This document shows, in pieces, positions 33,870-45,666 of a stretch of 64,000 nucleotides of DNA. Both the position numbers and the translations under genes were made by a program. The stretch is from positions 3,938,991-4,002,990 of the forward strand of contig NW_004624733.1 in assembly GCF_000247695.1 (NCBI RefSeq), given 5' to 3'. Every line of letters starts with the position of its first letter. Position 1 is the first letter of the stretch. This stretch comes from Heterocephalus glaber. Its lineage: Eukaryota; Chordata; Mammalia; Rodentia; Bathyergidae. The notes beneath the pieces were generated by a model, which saw nothing but the letters and a program-made list of their open reading frames with translations, searched no databases and was not told the origin of the DNA.

Positions 33870-34900
33870 TTGACAGGTACATAATATTGTGGATCGATTA
33901 TATTGAATCCTATAAAATAGTCTCATTGCCATAAAGTTGCCTTGTAATACACCTATTAATCTTCCTCATCTCCATATGGAGCTTCCCAGTCACTCACTTT
34001 TTCACTATCTTAGTTACTTTTGGCATTACTGAGACAAAATACCTGAAACCCTAAATAAAAGGAAGAAAGGTATATTTCAGTTCAGAGTTTGGAGAGGTTT
34101 CAATTCATACTTGGCTGGCTCCAAGGCAGGTTGGCATGACAGAGGTACATCACAGGGGAGAAATAATTCAAGGCAGGCAGAAGGCAGCAAAGCAATGACA
34201 TAGGAAGCAGCAAGCAATGACAGCAGCCCTCTTTCTGTCCCTTATATTATATCCAGGCTACATTCCCTTAGGGTGGTAGCACTCACATCTGGATGGGCTT
34301 TTCCATTATCCACACCCAAAACTGTGCCAGACCAGTCAGTGGACTAATTTAGTAATCACACACCCTTAATCCCAGCATCACACAGTCTACATCTAGCTAC
34401 CTCTGAAAAGTTCCACCTCTGATGGCATGAGACTGGGGGAACATCTAGACACAAGCCATAATGCTATCTACAGATTTTCCTTTTTGAGAATGTCATGTCA
34501 TTGAAATTGGGCAGTGCATACCTTTTCTATATGTTTCTTTCATTTAGCAATATGTATTTAAGATTTTTCTATGACTTCTTATGTTGTGGTAGTTCATTTT
34601 TTTTCACTACTGAATAGTAAAGTTCTGATATGGATATGTCATCTTATTTATTTGTTTCACTTTTGCCTATTTCATTTGGTCATTTTTATCTCTTAGGGTC
34701 CCTTATGAGTGGTCTGTTAGAGTTATACTCCTAATATTTCTCAGATATTAATCCTTTTTGTCTTTTTCTCTGAATTTTATGAATGTTATGACTTCACTTG
34801 TAACTAAAGTATGTTTTTCAATATACCATTAATTTCCTCCATGGAAGATTTTAATCAGCGATGTTTTTCATTTCCATGAATCATTTCAAGTTTCCAATGA
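33870..34900 (-). mobile_element. old L1 fragment (antisense), split by a solo LTR
   Basis: The left piece ends TTTTTCACTAT and the right piece resumes CTACAGATTTTCC, then GAGAATGTCATGTCATTG and CATTTAGCAATATGTATTTAAG, an order typical of antisense old L1. The LTR at 34009-34462 lies between. The right boundary is approximate. Confidence 0.6.
34009..34462 (-). mobile_element. solo LTR, MaLR-like family A, copy 3
   Basis: CTTAGTTACTTTTGGCATTAC at the start and ACATCTAGACACAAGCCATA at the end, with the same internal order as 18223-18658. Flanks ACTAT (34004-34008) and GCTAT (34463-34467) fit a 5-bp target-site duplication with one mismatch. Confidence 0.87.
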
Positions 34901-35049
34901 CTTCTACCTCTCTAGAAGTCTCCATTCCACATTAATTTAACATCATTCCTCATCTTTATTGCTTGAATGCTTCCTACACTTGTCTTCCCTCATATCTTCT
35001 TAGTCTTTGGGAACTCATTCTTGGCAGATTTGTCTGTTTTAAGATGAGG
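34901..35049. other. unassigned sequence
   Basis: Nothing recognised. Confidence 0.4.
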
Positions 35050-35445
35050 TTCTTAAAATAAATTTAATTATGTCATATTTTTATAATTCTTGAGTTGCTT
35101 TCCATTATTTTTAAATAATGTTCAAAATCCTTGATATAATTTCTTGGACTCCAGATAATTGGGCCTTGCTTGTATTCTCCAACCTTACCTTGTATTCTCC
35201 TCCTCTTTTCTTCCTCTTTCCTGGCTTCTTGGATCTTTGAATATGCTATTAATTTCAATAATTTTTACATTTCCTATTTGATTAGTCTTTATCTGCTTAA
35301 TGTTTTTCCCAAGTTGTGGCCTAGGTAATCCCAACTCATATTTCCCTCTCAACTCCACTGTCCCTAGCTCAGGGAAGTCTCCATAGTTCCTACAGATTAC
35401 ATTCACAGGCTACTGTCATGTGTACTTCTTAGGGAACAGTTTACC
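35050..35445 (-). mobile_element. probable L2 fragment (antisense)
   Basis: TTGAGTTGCTTTCCATTATT, ATGTTCAAAATCCTTGATAT and GGGCCTTGCTTGTATTCTCC, then a CT-rich stretch, follow the order of the antisense L2 3' end. Very diverged. Confidence 0.45.
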
Positions 35446-38044
35446 TCCACTGCATTGAGAACTCTAACCATTACTTTCAGTTAACTGTGATGAGGTGAAT
35501 ACCAGTTAAGCACAAAGTTTGTCATGAGCAGGAAGTGTGTTTTCCTCATTTACACAGATTTCTCAGGATTGAGGATGTACTCAGTGCTAGAGCCCTTGAT
35601 TGTCATGCATCCTGGAACCAATACCCAACATCACATAAATAAGGAAAATGCAACAGAGACTTCAGAGCTTAGCTCAGGGCTTCTAACCTGGCAGTTATAT
35701 AATAAATACTTATTGAGTGATTTCCCTTATATCTTTCCCTTTTGGCATAAGGCTATTCTGGTTTCATAGATTCAGTATCTCAAACTCTTGGTAAGTATAA
35801 ATTAAACATTTAATTCTTTTTGCTTCTTTGCTATATATATGTATATATATATATATATAAATCTGTTGTGTGTGTATATATATATAATTCTGATATATAG
35901 ATATGGGATTTCTTGGAACATATTATATTTTTTAAAGATGATGATTTTTTTCTCCTCTTTACCAGCAAGTAGTAATCTCCTTTATATGAATGCATACACT
36001 GGAATAGAAATAAGATTCCTTTGGGATTGGTGAAGATATTTATCTGAAACTACAGTAAATCTACTATTTTTCTCTTTAGGTTTCATTTGGTTGGGAACAT
36101 TAACTATGAAAATTCAGAGATATGGCAGTCTGAGAGTGAGGAGAAAACGAGAGCTGGAACTGGAAAGTTTGCCTATACAGAGAAGAGCTTCTCTTCTATG
36201 TTCCCCCAAACCATTAGAAGAATTGTTTGGGGCCTGTTAATGGCAGCTCTTGTGAAAAGCTGGTCCCTGCAGGATTCCTTTAACAATCAGAGTAGGAGGC
36301 TTTTTTCTCAGTGTGGCTTTAGCAAATGGAACCCATCAAGAAGCATGTATGTGCTACAAATGGGTTCTTTGATTGTCCTGCAGCTGGCTGAACCTCTAAA
36401 CCTACAGTGACAGTTGGAGATTGGACAAGATTCCACCAAGGCCTACTGTACTCATTTTTGATGCAAACTGTTGTCAGGGAAGCAAGAAACATATACTGTT
36501 TTCTTCAATCTTATCTCATCTTTTCCAGAGTTAAATTTCTCATTGTTTATGACATGGAATCCATTTTGTTTTTGTTATTCAAAGTAGATTCTTTCATGGG
36601 AGCTTTAGAGAGGAGAAATGCTCCTGAACCACTTGGTGTGCCCTTGTTCTCTCTTACATTCATTTAAAGTCTGATTGAAATATGATTTAGTTGTGTTTAT
36701 AGGTATTTATAACACACAAACACTTCAGTGTCCATGTTACTCACAGAATATGGGAAAGGCATGTTAAGAATAGAGAGGTGCTGAGAAGGGTGCAGCCTCT
36801 TAGGAGAGCAGCAGCTCTTACTGCAGGCAGGAGCGCGGCCTCAGGCAGGCTGTTGGAGAAAGATGGCTAATTACCTAGTCTGAAGGTAGTTGGTGGTGGC
36901 TCTGTCTTGATCTCACTTCTCTATTTTCATTTTCAGACATGCTCTTATAGTATATTACTGCTTATGTCATCATCTGCCTGCCAAGGACTTTGCAAGATCC
37001 CTGCCCCCCCACCACCACCAATACCAGTATGTGCGTTCACCTTTTCCTTCTTTGGCATCCTGATGAAAGGGAAACAATTGCTGGGGTTTACCCAGTGATA
37101 GAGACAAACATGTAACTTTAGCACCAAAGAAACTTTTGTTTAGTTGTGATTTCCTTTTACTGATACAGTCTGTCTTGTGGTTTTCATTCTCATGTGATAA
37201 ACCATTTAATGTGTGATTTTAAGATTTATGGACTCCCTCAAAAGAACACAATATACAGTATGATCATTTACTTAATAGTTCAAATGGTGGTAATTTGGAA
37301 CAGTAGATCTTGCTGTTCCATTTGAAGATATAATTTAATTTAAGCATCTTTACAGTTTTACTTCTGTATAAGTCAAGCTAGTGTGGCTTATGGACTTTAA
37401 CTAGAATCTGTAATTTTTAATAAGAAAATATCACAGTCTCTATTTCATAAAAACCAAAAGAAATGTTAGTTTGCTTTCAGTAAAAATGTACTGTAACAAA
37501 ATCAGTCTATAAGTGAGTCCACAGTTGACCAAAGTAAATTCACCTATAATTTTTTAATCTTTTTTTGTGTTGGTAAAATACTAAGTAAACTTTAGTTAAA
37601 TAAAACTTAATGAGTATAAAATTTATGAAATATTGTACTGCAATAAAGTAATAAATGTGATTCTAATACTTGTATTTGTTCAATTCTTTAAAGGAAATAA
37701 GTGACAACTATTGAATACTACTTAAGGTAAGCACTTTTCATGTCTGATCTGATTACTTAACACTTGGCAATGAACTGATAAGATTGTAAAGGGATGTGAG
37801 TACCCTGTTTTGTATCACGGACTGTATTTAACAATTGAGACTTGCAAAAAAAAAAAAAGGAAAGAATTGATTAACTGATTTCCTTTTCCTCTATTTTAGT
37901 TTTCATTTATTGTACACTTACACAACTTTGGATCATTACCAATATCCATACACAGCCATTACTGTCTATGAATATATAGATCTGGCAAATCTTGCTAGGA
38001 GGGTATGGCTCAGTAAAGCTTTGGCCATTTTATGTCCTAACAAT
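35446..38044. other. unassigned sequence, includes a 107-codon frame at 36087-36410
   Basis: About 2.6 kb without a recognised repeat family. TA-rich runs occur at 35833-35887. At 36087-36410 a 107-codon ATG frame follows a splice-acceptor-like pyrimidine tract (TTTTTCTCTTTAG, ending about 36080). It has no recognisable domain and I do not call it a gene. An unusual CCCCCCACCACCACCA stretch is at about 37003-37020. Confidence 0.4.
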
Positions 38045-38258
38045 TATTTCATTGTTAATGTGTTTTAGACATTATTCTAGGTACTTACCACTTATCAGTC
38101 AATATAACATGTCAACTTATGCCTAAAGGACTATTTTTATCCTCACTGTAGAGATGAGGAAGTTGAGGCATATAGAGGTGAAGTGGTTGTTCATAATCAC
38201 ATAGCTACCTAACTGTAGAGTAGAAATTAAAATTCTGACAATTCAGCTTCAAGAATAT
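38045..38258 (+). mobile_element. MIR SINE
   Basis: The MIR order is visible: ATTCTAGGTACTTACCACTT, a core with AGAGATGAGGAAGTTGAGGC, then ATAGAGGTGAAGTGGTTGTT and TCACATAGCTACCTAACTG. It matches the conserved MIR core in order and spacing and is highly diverged. Confidence 0.85.
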
Positions 38259-38509
38259 AATAGTACATGAATATTGTGTAGTGTTTACATAACATAATAC
38301 TTAAAAATATCTTTTAATAAAGGATAGGGAAAGACCACTGTTCAGTAATCCAAAAGAGAAATAAAATGGGTCAGTGGGTGTCATCACTGGTAATGTTCCT
38401 TGGTATAAAATGATCACTTGTGGAGAAAGGTACAGCAACCCAGTCTTAGGTGAAGTCATTGGTTATTAAAACAATGACCTCTAGAATCTTTTTTGGTTAA
38501 AAAAAAAAA

Positions 38510-38709
38510 CAAATCAGAGCACCTTCCCCAAATTTCTATATGAAAGCTCTAATTCTAAATTAATGGTCTTTAGAGGGCCTTTGGGAGGTAATTAGATTTA
38601 GAGCAGGTCATAAGGTTGAGGCACTGGGTCTGGGATTAGTGCCATGTCCTTATAGAAAGAGGATGGGAAATCACAGCAAGGCTGTATTGCTTAGTTTGGG
38701 TCTCTCTTC

Positions 38710-38759
<50 letters not shown>

Positions 38760-38968
38760 CCAGGTCTACCTATCTCTTGCTCTTTCTTTCCCTTTCCCAC
38801 ATGAGGATACAAAGAAAAGGTTGCTTTATTCAAGTCATGAAGAGGGCTGTTATGAAGAACTCGACCATGCCAAAGCCTATCTTGGATTTTCATCCTCCAG
38901 AACTGTGAGAAACAAATGTCTATTCTAAGCCACCCACTCTGTGGTATTCTGTCACAGCAGCTTGAGAT
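38510..38968 (+). mobile_element. MLT1-type LTR with (TC)n expansion
   Basis: GCCTTTGGGAGGTAATTAGA, GGATTAGTGCCATGTCC, CACATGAGGATACAAAG, CATCCTCCAGAACTGTGAG and CTAAGCCACCCACTCTGTGG are ordered MLT1 landmarks. A (TC)n run of about 40 bases at 38714-38753 has expanded inside. Open frames on both strands here are translations of the LTR. Confidence 0.9.
38714..38753. repeat. (TC)n microsatellite
   Basis: About 20 CT dinucleotides, inside the MLT1 LTR. Confidence 0.97.
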
Positions 38969-39129
38969 TCAATGCCAATAATGGTTGAGAAATCAATGTT
39001 CGTAACACATACATTATTTGTAATAGGCAATGTAATTAAAAACATGGGCAGTGCCTCTGCTGCATGCCACCCAATGGACAGGCATGGATTTTAATACTAG
39101 ACATGATGTGTTCAATCTTAGCAACAGTG
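38969..39129. other. unassigned sequence
   Basis: Nothing recognised; it may hold the eroded start of the following mariner. Confidence 0.4.
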
Positions 39130-39935
39130 TATGACAAGTGTCAGCTTGTTCAGTGTAGTCATTTGGTTGTGACCCAAAGTTGACAAAAGGTATGTTTTGT
39201 GCTGTAAGTCATGGAGCACAAACAACATATTTCAATCACTGTCTGATTGTACCACTTCAGATTCCAGCCTTTAGTGATATGTCATCATGGGAGATGAAAC
39301 TTGGATTTGTGGTTATGATCCTGAGACCAAGGTTCAGAATTCTCAATGGATATCACTCAGTTCTCCTCATGCAAAAGGAGCATGTCAATGAAGTTCCACC
39401 ATCAAGGTGATGGGTTTTTTTCTAATTAATTGAACAGGCTGAATTTGTACACAGGGACACTATGGAGAACTCTAAATATTAGAAGGCCTTATAAGAGCAT
39501 TTAAGAAGTGATGTGCATAGAAATGGCCGGAGAAATGGAGAAACAGTTTCATCATCCATCATAACAATATTCTGTGTCACGCATTGCTTCTGACATAGGA
39601 ATTTTTGTCAAATAAAAACATTACATGTGTCCTCATACACTTTATCCAGCAGAGCTGGAACTGTGACACCTCTGGTTGTTTCCCAAATTTAAAATGATCA
39701 CAAAAAGTAAATGTTTTGAATTGATTCAGTACATTGAGGCAGCCAAGGCAGCAGAACTAAAGATACTCATTAAGGAAGACTTCCAGAATTGCTTCAGAAA
39801 GTGGCAAGAATAATAGGATCAGTGTGTTTGAAGTGAGGGGAGTATTTTGAGGGGAATTAATGACAATGTATATTTTACTGTACTAAATTGTTTTAAAAAC
39901 TTAAACATCCACTGTATTTGTTGATCACACCTCAT
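39130..39935 (+). pseudogene. mariner-family transposase fossil
   Basis: Translation of the relevant frame at about 39287-39390 gives MGDETWICGYDPETK, followed by a QNSQW-type stretch and SSPHAKGACQ. GDETW with GYDPETK is the signature around the first catalytic aspartate of mariner (DD34D) transposases; that Asp codon is 39293-39295. Further on, at about 39775-39810 in a different frame, EDFQNCFRKWQE matches the conserved C-terminal region, and the sequence between shows stops and frame changes. The 3' part (TTTACTGTACTAAATTG) also fits. No intact transposase remains and the terminal inverted repeats are not clear. The same type of element gave rise to some host-domesticated mariner proteins, but nothing here suggests domestication. 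Confidence 0.9.
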
Positions 39936-41639
39936 GTTCTAAATATAAAATAAAGAAATAGGTATTTATGATAAAAGAAAAAATCTTGAGATTTATGCCT
40001 GCCCTCTAGAATTCTTTTCACTCATTTATTTATAAGAGAGGGTTTGTATATATTTGGGAGTTTGTCATGGCTGATTTCCTAATGCTTGTTCAAAAATATT
40101 CTTGACACAAATATCACCAAAGTATAAATTTCATCACCGCTCTAATACTGTTTGTTCCCCGACTAAGGAAAGAAACAAGCAAATCCATCTACCAAATAGC
40201 CTCAGACATTTGGGTCGTCACCTAGATAGTTTCCCTTTTGCTGAGGATGCTTTGTCTAGGAGTTTCTTGTTATGGAGGAAAGAATACCTGTAAACTGGCA
40301 AAGACCCTAGGTCACATACACAGTTGGCTCAAACTTTATGCATAACCAATTGTCTTAGTCAGTTTATAGTTCTTATCTAATTGTTTATCCGTGGTCTGAG
40401 CTAATACCTCACAGCCAAGCAAACTTTTATGGCTCTGTATATAATTTCTGAACAGTAGGGTGTGTAATGGAAATGGAAATGCTGACACTGTGCTTTCTGT
40501 AATGGCACAAGTGGACCCAGTATCACAGAATACACTTTTATTGCATCCTTCTATCCGGCCACTTATATGAATCATAGATTAAAATAATAATTCTGAACTA
40601 TAATAGTACTTGAACTCAATAAATAGAATATGAAATCCTTGCAATAAATAGACAAATATAAATGATTGAGTAACAGAAAACCAAAGATTAAACAAGATGT
40701 CTCATAGTTTAAACATGGCTATCAGAGTCATTTTGACTATTAATCTAAATCATCTTTTTTGAATAAAATGAAATGTTTTTCTAATCCAGAAATACACTGT
40801 AAAGTACTGTTAATTGAAAGGTTAAGATAGTTGAGACTAAGGCTCTTTTTGTATGAATTAAAGACAAAAATCCTTGTCTATTTAAAATTTTTAAATAAAC
40901 TTTAAATATACACATTTCATGCACACATATAAATACACATATTTTATATGCATGTAAAGGGGTAATATTTCATAGGATTCTAAATTTAAGAAATAAAATG
41001 ATTGATCCTATCTATCCTTTCTGGAAGTAAAAACTGAGATTATATTCAAGAAAGAAAAAGTAGAGGAGTAACAGAAACAAGAGAGTAGGTAAATGAATAA
41101 AGTCATTTCTCTCTTTGTTTTTACTAAATGTTGTCTATGTAGCTACAGCAGACTACAAGCATTGGGTAGCTAAGTAGGAGGGTTGATTCTGAAATCCCAC
41201 ATGTTGATAAATTCAGCAAACCTCACAAACCTCACAATATTTCAGAGTGAAATGGAGGAGGCGAGTTAGTAATGAATGCCTTACTGAATGCTGGCTTTTT
41301 CACTGTCTCTCTTTTTTTCCTTCCCCTTCCTAACTCCATTGCCAACCCAGTCCCATTGATCATAAAAATGAAAAGTAATTGGAAATAGAAGTTTATTCTG
41401 AAAATGTGAGAAATTAATGAAAGAATAAGAGAAAAAAGTGAAATGAGCCAAGTTGTGGAAATGCAGTTCGCAGCTTACTAAATGACTCTAATGTGTTAAT
41501 TCAGCATTTTGTCAGAATTCTTACAATTCTAAGCAGCATTATGTTTTAATTGTCACATGTATGTGATATGTAATAATCCCAACAGGTTAATAAGTATTTC
41601 TAACTCTTCAATGTATTAAATTTCTAACTCCTTTTATGT
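39936..41639. other. unassigned sequence
   Basis: About 1.7 kb without a recognised repeat. A slightly GC-richer stretch at 40120-40560 carries short frames on both strands with no recognisable content. Confidence 0.4.
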
Positions 41640-42705
41640 TTTTTAACTTTGATTTTAGTTTTTTGATATATAAAATACATTCTTTTAACTACTAGTTACC
41701 CTCCTGTGCTAGAAAAAAAATTAGAATTCCTCCACTCTGTGTTTTTGTGCTTTTTCTGAACTTCTTTCTATTCTTTCCTCTGTACTTTCCATCCTGTAGT
41801 AACCACTGTTCCATTCCATCCTTCTACATGATTGCCTTTATAATTTCCAGAAATAAGTGAGACAGGTCTGGCTGTCTATGTCTGGCTTATTTCATCTAAC
41901 AAGATGATCTTCTATGCATGTGGATAAAAATGAAAGGATTCCATTCTTTTTATGGCTGAATACCATTGTGTTGTGTATATTTACTATATATTTTTTATGC
42001 ATGCATCCTCTGAAGGAGATCTGGGTTGATTCCATATTTTAGCTATTGTGAATAGTGGTGTAATAAACAAAGGAGTGCAAGTATATTTTGGTGAAATGAT
42101 TTCATCTTCTTTGGCTATGTAGCCATTCATAGAATGACTCGATCTGATTTTATGCAAGTGTCATTCTGCTTTTGTTACTGTACCTCTTTAGTATGTTCTA
42201 ATGTCAGATATTGTGGTACTGTCAGCATTTATTGTTCTGATGATCACTTTCCTATCCTGTCTTTTGTGCTTCCAAATGAATTTTAGCATTGCATTTTCTT
42301 ATGTCTGAAAAAGTTTTTAATATTTTGATGGAACTGTATTACAACTATAGATGACTTTGGATAATATGATCCTTCTAACATTATTTATTCTTCCAAGTCA
42401 TGAAAATGAGATTGCTTTTTATGCTTTTGTGTTTTCTAAAGTTTCTTTCATTATTGTTTTATAATTTTTTGTAGTGATATTTCACTTCCTTGGTTAAATT
42501 TATTCCTCAAAATTTTTGTTGCTGTTGTTAATGGGATTATTTTCTTAACTTCTTTTTCATTAAGTTCATTATTGCTTTTTAAAGTGCTATGGTTTTTGTT
42601 GATTTTATATCCTGAACCTTTACTAAATTTGCCTTTAGGTTCTAACATCATTTTGATGGAGTATTTAGAGTATATAGGTATTCTATATATAAAATCATGA
42701 TATCT

Positions 42706-42906
42706 GAGTTGGTCATCGTGTCACACACCTGTAATCCCAATGACTCTAGAGGCTGAGGTGGGAGGATCACATGTTTGAAGCCAGTTGGTACCATACAATG
42801 AGACCTTGTCTCAAAATTTTAAAAAATAATAAATGAGAAGATAGACAATAGCCCAGTCAGTGCTAGAGTATTTGCCAAGCATGCACAATCTCCTGGTCCA
42901 ATCTCC

Positions 42907-42910
<4 letters not shown>
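42706..42910 (+). mobile_element. B1-dID dimeric SINE
   Basis: B1-like left half (GTCACACACCTGTAATCCCA, GAGGCTGAGGTGGGAGGATC, ACCTTGTCTCAAAAT), an A-rich linker, then an ID-like right half (AATAGCCCAGTCAGTGCTAG, TTTGCCAAGCATGCACAATC, CTGGTCCAATCTCCAGTA). Ends in a (CA)n run at 42911-42943 in place of poly-A. Interrupts the antisense L1. Confidence 0.85.

Positions 42911-42943
<33 letters not shown>
42911..42943. repeat. (AC)n microsatellite in SINE tail
   Basis: About 16 AC units directly at the end of the B1-dID, as when a SINE tail seeds a microsatellite. Confidence 0.95.
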
Positions 42944-42948
<5 letters not shown>

Positions 42949-43506
42949 AAAACAAAAACTACAAGCTTCTACAAAAATAGGTAACTTCTTGCTTCACAAT
43001 TCATTTCTTTTCATTGCCAAATTGCTCTTGCTAAGACTCCCAGCATTTTATTAAATAATATAGATATCCTTCACTTCTTTCTAAACTTAGAGGAAACACT
43101 TTGAGCTTTTCTCTGTTTAGTATGATATTGACTATTATGGGTTAATTATTTATAGCTTTTTACTATATTGAGATATTTTCTTTCTAATTTGTGGAGAGTT
43201 TTTATTATGAAGTGATGTTGAATATTATTGAATACTTCTATTGAAATGATCATATGATTTTACCTAGTAATAATGTAGAAATGTTAAAATGTTTCCATTC
43301 TGTTAATGCTTAGTTGAGAAGTATATTTAGAGATATAGAATTATTTTGGCAACTTACTGTTAAATGTTTCAGCATTCCTTCAAAAGAATAATATAATGTA
43401 TATGTTATTCTATTATTTTGAATATATGCATCTCAACCATTCTCAGCAGTATTCTTTCCATCAAGATATTCCCATGAAATATATTCCCATTAAAATATTT
43501 TTAGAG

Positions 43507-43580
43507 TACTGGAGGTAGAGCTCAGTGGTTGAAACCTTGCCTAGCATGTGTGAAGCCCTAGTTTTGATTTCCACCATCAC
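43507..43580 (+). mobile_element. old ID-type SINE
   Basis: TACTGGAGGTAGAGCTCAGTG, TTGCCTAGCATGTGTGAAGC, TTTTGATTTCCACC: the generic rodent ID body with a degraded B box. Related to 4294 and not to the younger AGTGGTTCTG subfamily. Confidence 0.75.
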
Positions 43581-43963
43581 AAGTAATGAATAAATTAATT
43601 AAAATGTCACAATTTATTTTTAAATTGCATGCATTTATTCTTTCACTTAGTGAAAAACTGACAACTTTAAGATATTAGGTCATTTCTTCCCAGGCCATGA
43701 GATAGCTCTGTATATCTTTTTAGATCTTTTATGTTGTCCAAAAAATTAATAATTTTTAAAAAATAGGTACAATATAGGTTACATAGTTTTTGATAGGAAG
43801 GAAATGACTTCTTAAAATTAAATTTCTATTTCTTTATGATAATACATGAAAATATAGTTGATTTTTATATATCCATCTTACAAAGTTTTCCAAACAATTT
43901 TGAGTATATCTGTGGATTCCTAGATTATGTTATGTAGACAACTACATAATTCTTTAAATATTG
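43581..43963. other. unassigned AT-rich sequence
   Basis: Nothing recognised. Confidence 0.4.
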
Positions 43964-43968
43964 TCAGG

Positions 43969-44376
43969 GGTTATGTCTTGTGTCTTGATGACACAAAAAG
44001 CTGCATGCGGTCACACGTGGAGCTTTGCAGAAGTGACTGGATCTAGAATGCGTGATGCTGGGATTTCAAGAGTGTATGATTACTAAATTAGTCCACTGTT
44101 TGGTCTGGCATAGTTCTGGGTAGGGCTAAGGATGCCCCACCGCAGATGTCAGTGCTACCTGCCCTAAGTGCAGGAAGCCAGGATGGAATATAAGGGACAG
44201 AAAGAGCATTGTTGCTTGCTTGGTGTTTGCTGTCTTCTTCATGCCCTTTTTTGCCTCTGTGATGCCCCTCTGCCATGCCACTCCAACTCTACAAACTGTG
44301 AGCTAATAAACCTTTCCCCCATTAACTTGGAGACATTGGGTATTTTATCTCAGGAACGAGAAAAGTAACTAAGACA
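43969..44376 (+). mobile_element. solo LTR, MaLR-like family A, copy 4 (sense)
   Basis: Opens GGTTATGTCTTGTGTCTTGA and ends GAAAAGTAACTAAGACA, the sense version of the antisense copies at 15203, 18223 and 34009. It has GTGATGCTGGGATTTCAAG, and a poly(A)-signal-like AATAAA within GTGAGCTAATAAACCTTT. The target-site duplication is TCAGG (43964-43968) and TCAGA (44377-44381), one mismatch. A 66-codon frame in it is LTR translation. Confidence 0.88.
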
Positions 44377-44485
44377 TCAGATATTTCCTAACTTTGCTTT
44401 TTAATCTTTGTGTACTTGTAAACTGTTTCTTACTTTATTCCATTAGTTGGTGACCTAGGTTGGGTAGACACAGACTTAATAGATA

Positions 44486-44604
44486 ACAGTAAGTCCTCAA
44501 CTTACAAACATTTAAATTGCGAACTTTCACAGGTGTAAGACTCACTTGTCAGACTTACAAATGTTCTCCAGGAACAAACTCATTCCTAAGTCAGGGATCT
44601 ACTA
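44486..44604 (+). mobile_element. small Tigger-like MITE
   Basis: Imperfect inverted termini: ACAGTAAGTCCTCAACTTAC at the left and the reverse complement of AGTAGATCCCTGACTTAGG at the right. About 119 bp. The start pattern resembles the elements at 29956 and 53088. The target-site duplication is not clear. Confidence 0.68.
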
Positions 44605-45020
44605 CTTTAATTTTGTTCTTGATTTTAAATGACATTCAGATGAAATGGGTGTTTAATGCCTCATGAGACATTAACGTGTTGCATGTCCAGGAAAATGCCT
44701 TTTATTGAACTGGCAAAGTTTTCTTCTATTATTACTTTACTAAAAGTTTACATTTAATGTCAGGACTAAGTTTTGAATTTATTGAGTATCTTTTGAAAAC
44801 ACTGAAACAATAGAATTATATTTTTGAATTTTATGTTAGTATGGTGAAATACCTTAGTACCTTTAAAAATATTTGAGCATCTTTTCATATACACAATAAT
44901 TTCTCCATGGTTTTGATGAACACTTGTCTGTATTCTAAAGTAATACTGATAATGCAATAGTTAAGAATTAAAAATATATATATATCCATAATTATAACTA
45001 GCTAGTGTTTTTTCTAAAAC
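44605..45020. other. unassigned AT-rich sequence
   Basis: Nothing recognised; short TATATA at about 44973-44984. Confidence 0.4.
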
Positions 45021-45036
45021 TGTCCATATCTTATTT

Positions 45037-45650
45037 TTTAAATTAATTTTATTGGTACATTTTAGGTATAAAATATAGTGACATTCATCATTGGAAATTT
45101 GCACCTTTACATAATCTCTCTTAGTTCTTATTTTTTCCCTATTCCCCTGCCCTCCCTTCAACCACTCCATCCCTCCCTATTTACAAAAACTATGTTTCCA
45201 TTTTTTCATTTTCTCATATTAATTCCATTCCCTTTTTTCCTTTCCCCAACCCTCCCACTTCCCCCTCCCCTTTGCCCCTTTTCTTCCTATTTAACATTAT
45301 CTATTATACCTTTTAGTCCTTATTTACACTTTTAGTTTCTCACACTAGAGAAACTATTCAGTATTTTCATGTGTGTCCTATTTATTTCACTTAAGAGTAT
45401 CACCTCAATGTGCATCCATTTAGTTATAAATGTCTCTAATTTCTCATTTTTTATAGCTGAGTAGTACTCCATTTTATAAAAAAACACATTTTCTTTATCC
45501 AGTCTCCAATTGATGGGCACTTGAGCTACTTCCAAGTTTTAGCTATTACAAATTGTGCTGCTATGAACATAGGTGCACATATATCACTGTGGTATGATTC
45601 TTTTAATTCCTTTGTGAAGATACCCAGCAGAGGAATAGCTGGGTCAAATG
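45037..45650 (-). mobile_element. 5'-truncated L1 (antisense) with 16-bp target-site duplication
   Basis: TTTTATTGGTACATTTTAGG, ACATTCATCATTGGAAATTT, a polypyrimidine tract (about 45130-45290), then ORF2 C-terminal antisense landmarks TAGCTGAGTAGTACTCCATT and GGAATAGCTGGGTCAAATG. TGTCCATATCTTATTT is present at 45021-45036 and again at 45651-45666 as a perfect direct repeat. This is a clean 614-bp truncated insertion. Open frames in it are L1 translations. Confidence 0.96.
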
Positions 45651-45666
45651 TGTCCATATCTTATTT

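Larger units (their letters stand above)
41640..43345 (-). mobile_element. old L1 (antisense) with nested B1-dID
   Basis: Antisense L1 landmarks in order: CTGGCTTATTTCATCTAAC, TTTTATGGCTGAATACCATT, TCCATATTTTAGCTATTGTG, TTTTCTAAAGTTTCTTTC, TTGATTTTATATCCTGAACC, then after the SINE CTTTGAGCTTTTCTCTGTTT and ATTGAATACTTCTATTGAAA. This spans from the ORF2 C-terminal portion back into the reverse transcriptase. It is non-coding now. Confidence 0.85.

Noticed and set aside
36907..37127. Frames with a Pro- or Gly-rich run around CCACCACCACCA
   Set aside because: Short simple-sequence stretch; no domain, no supporting splice context.
38636..38908. Arg/Glu- and Ser/Leu-repeat frames of 85-89 codons on both strands
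   Set aside because: They come from the (TC)n expansion inside an MLT1 LTR.
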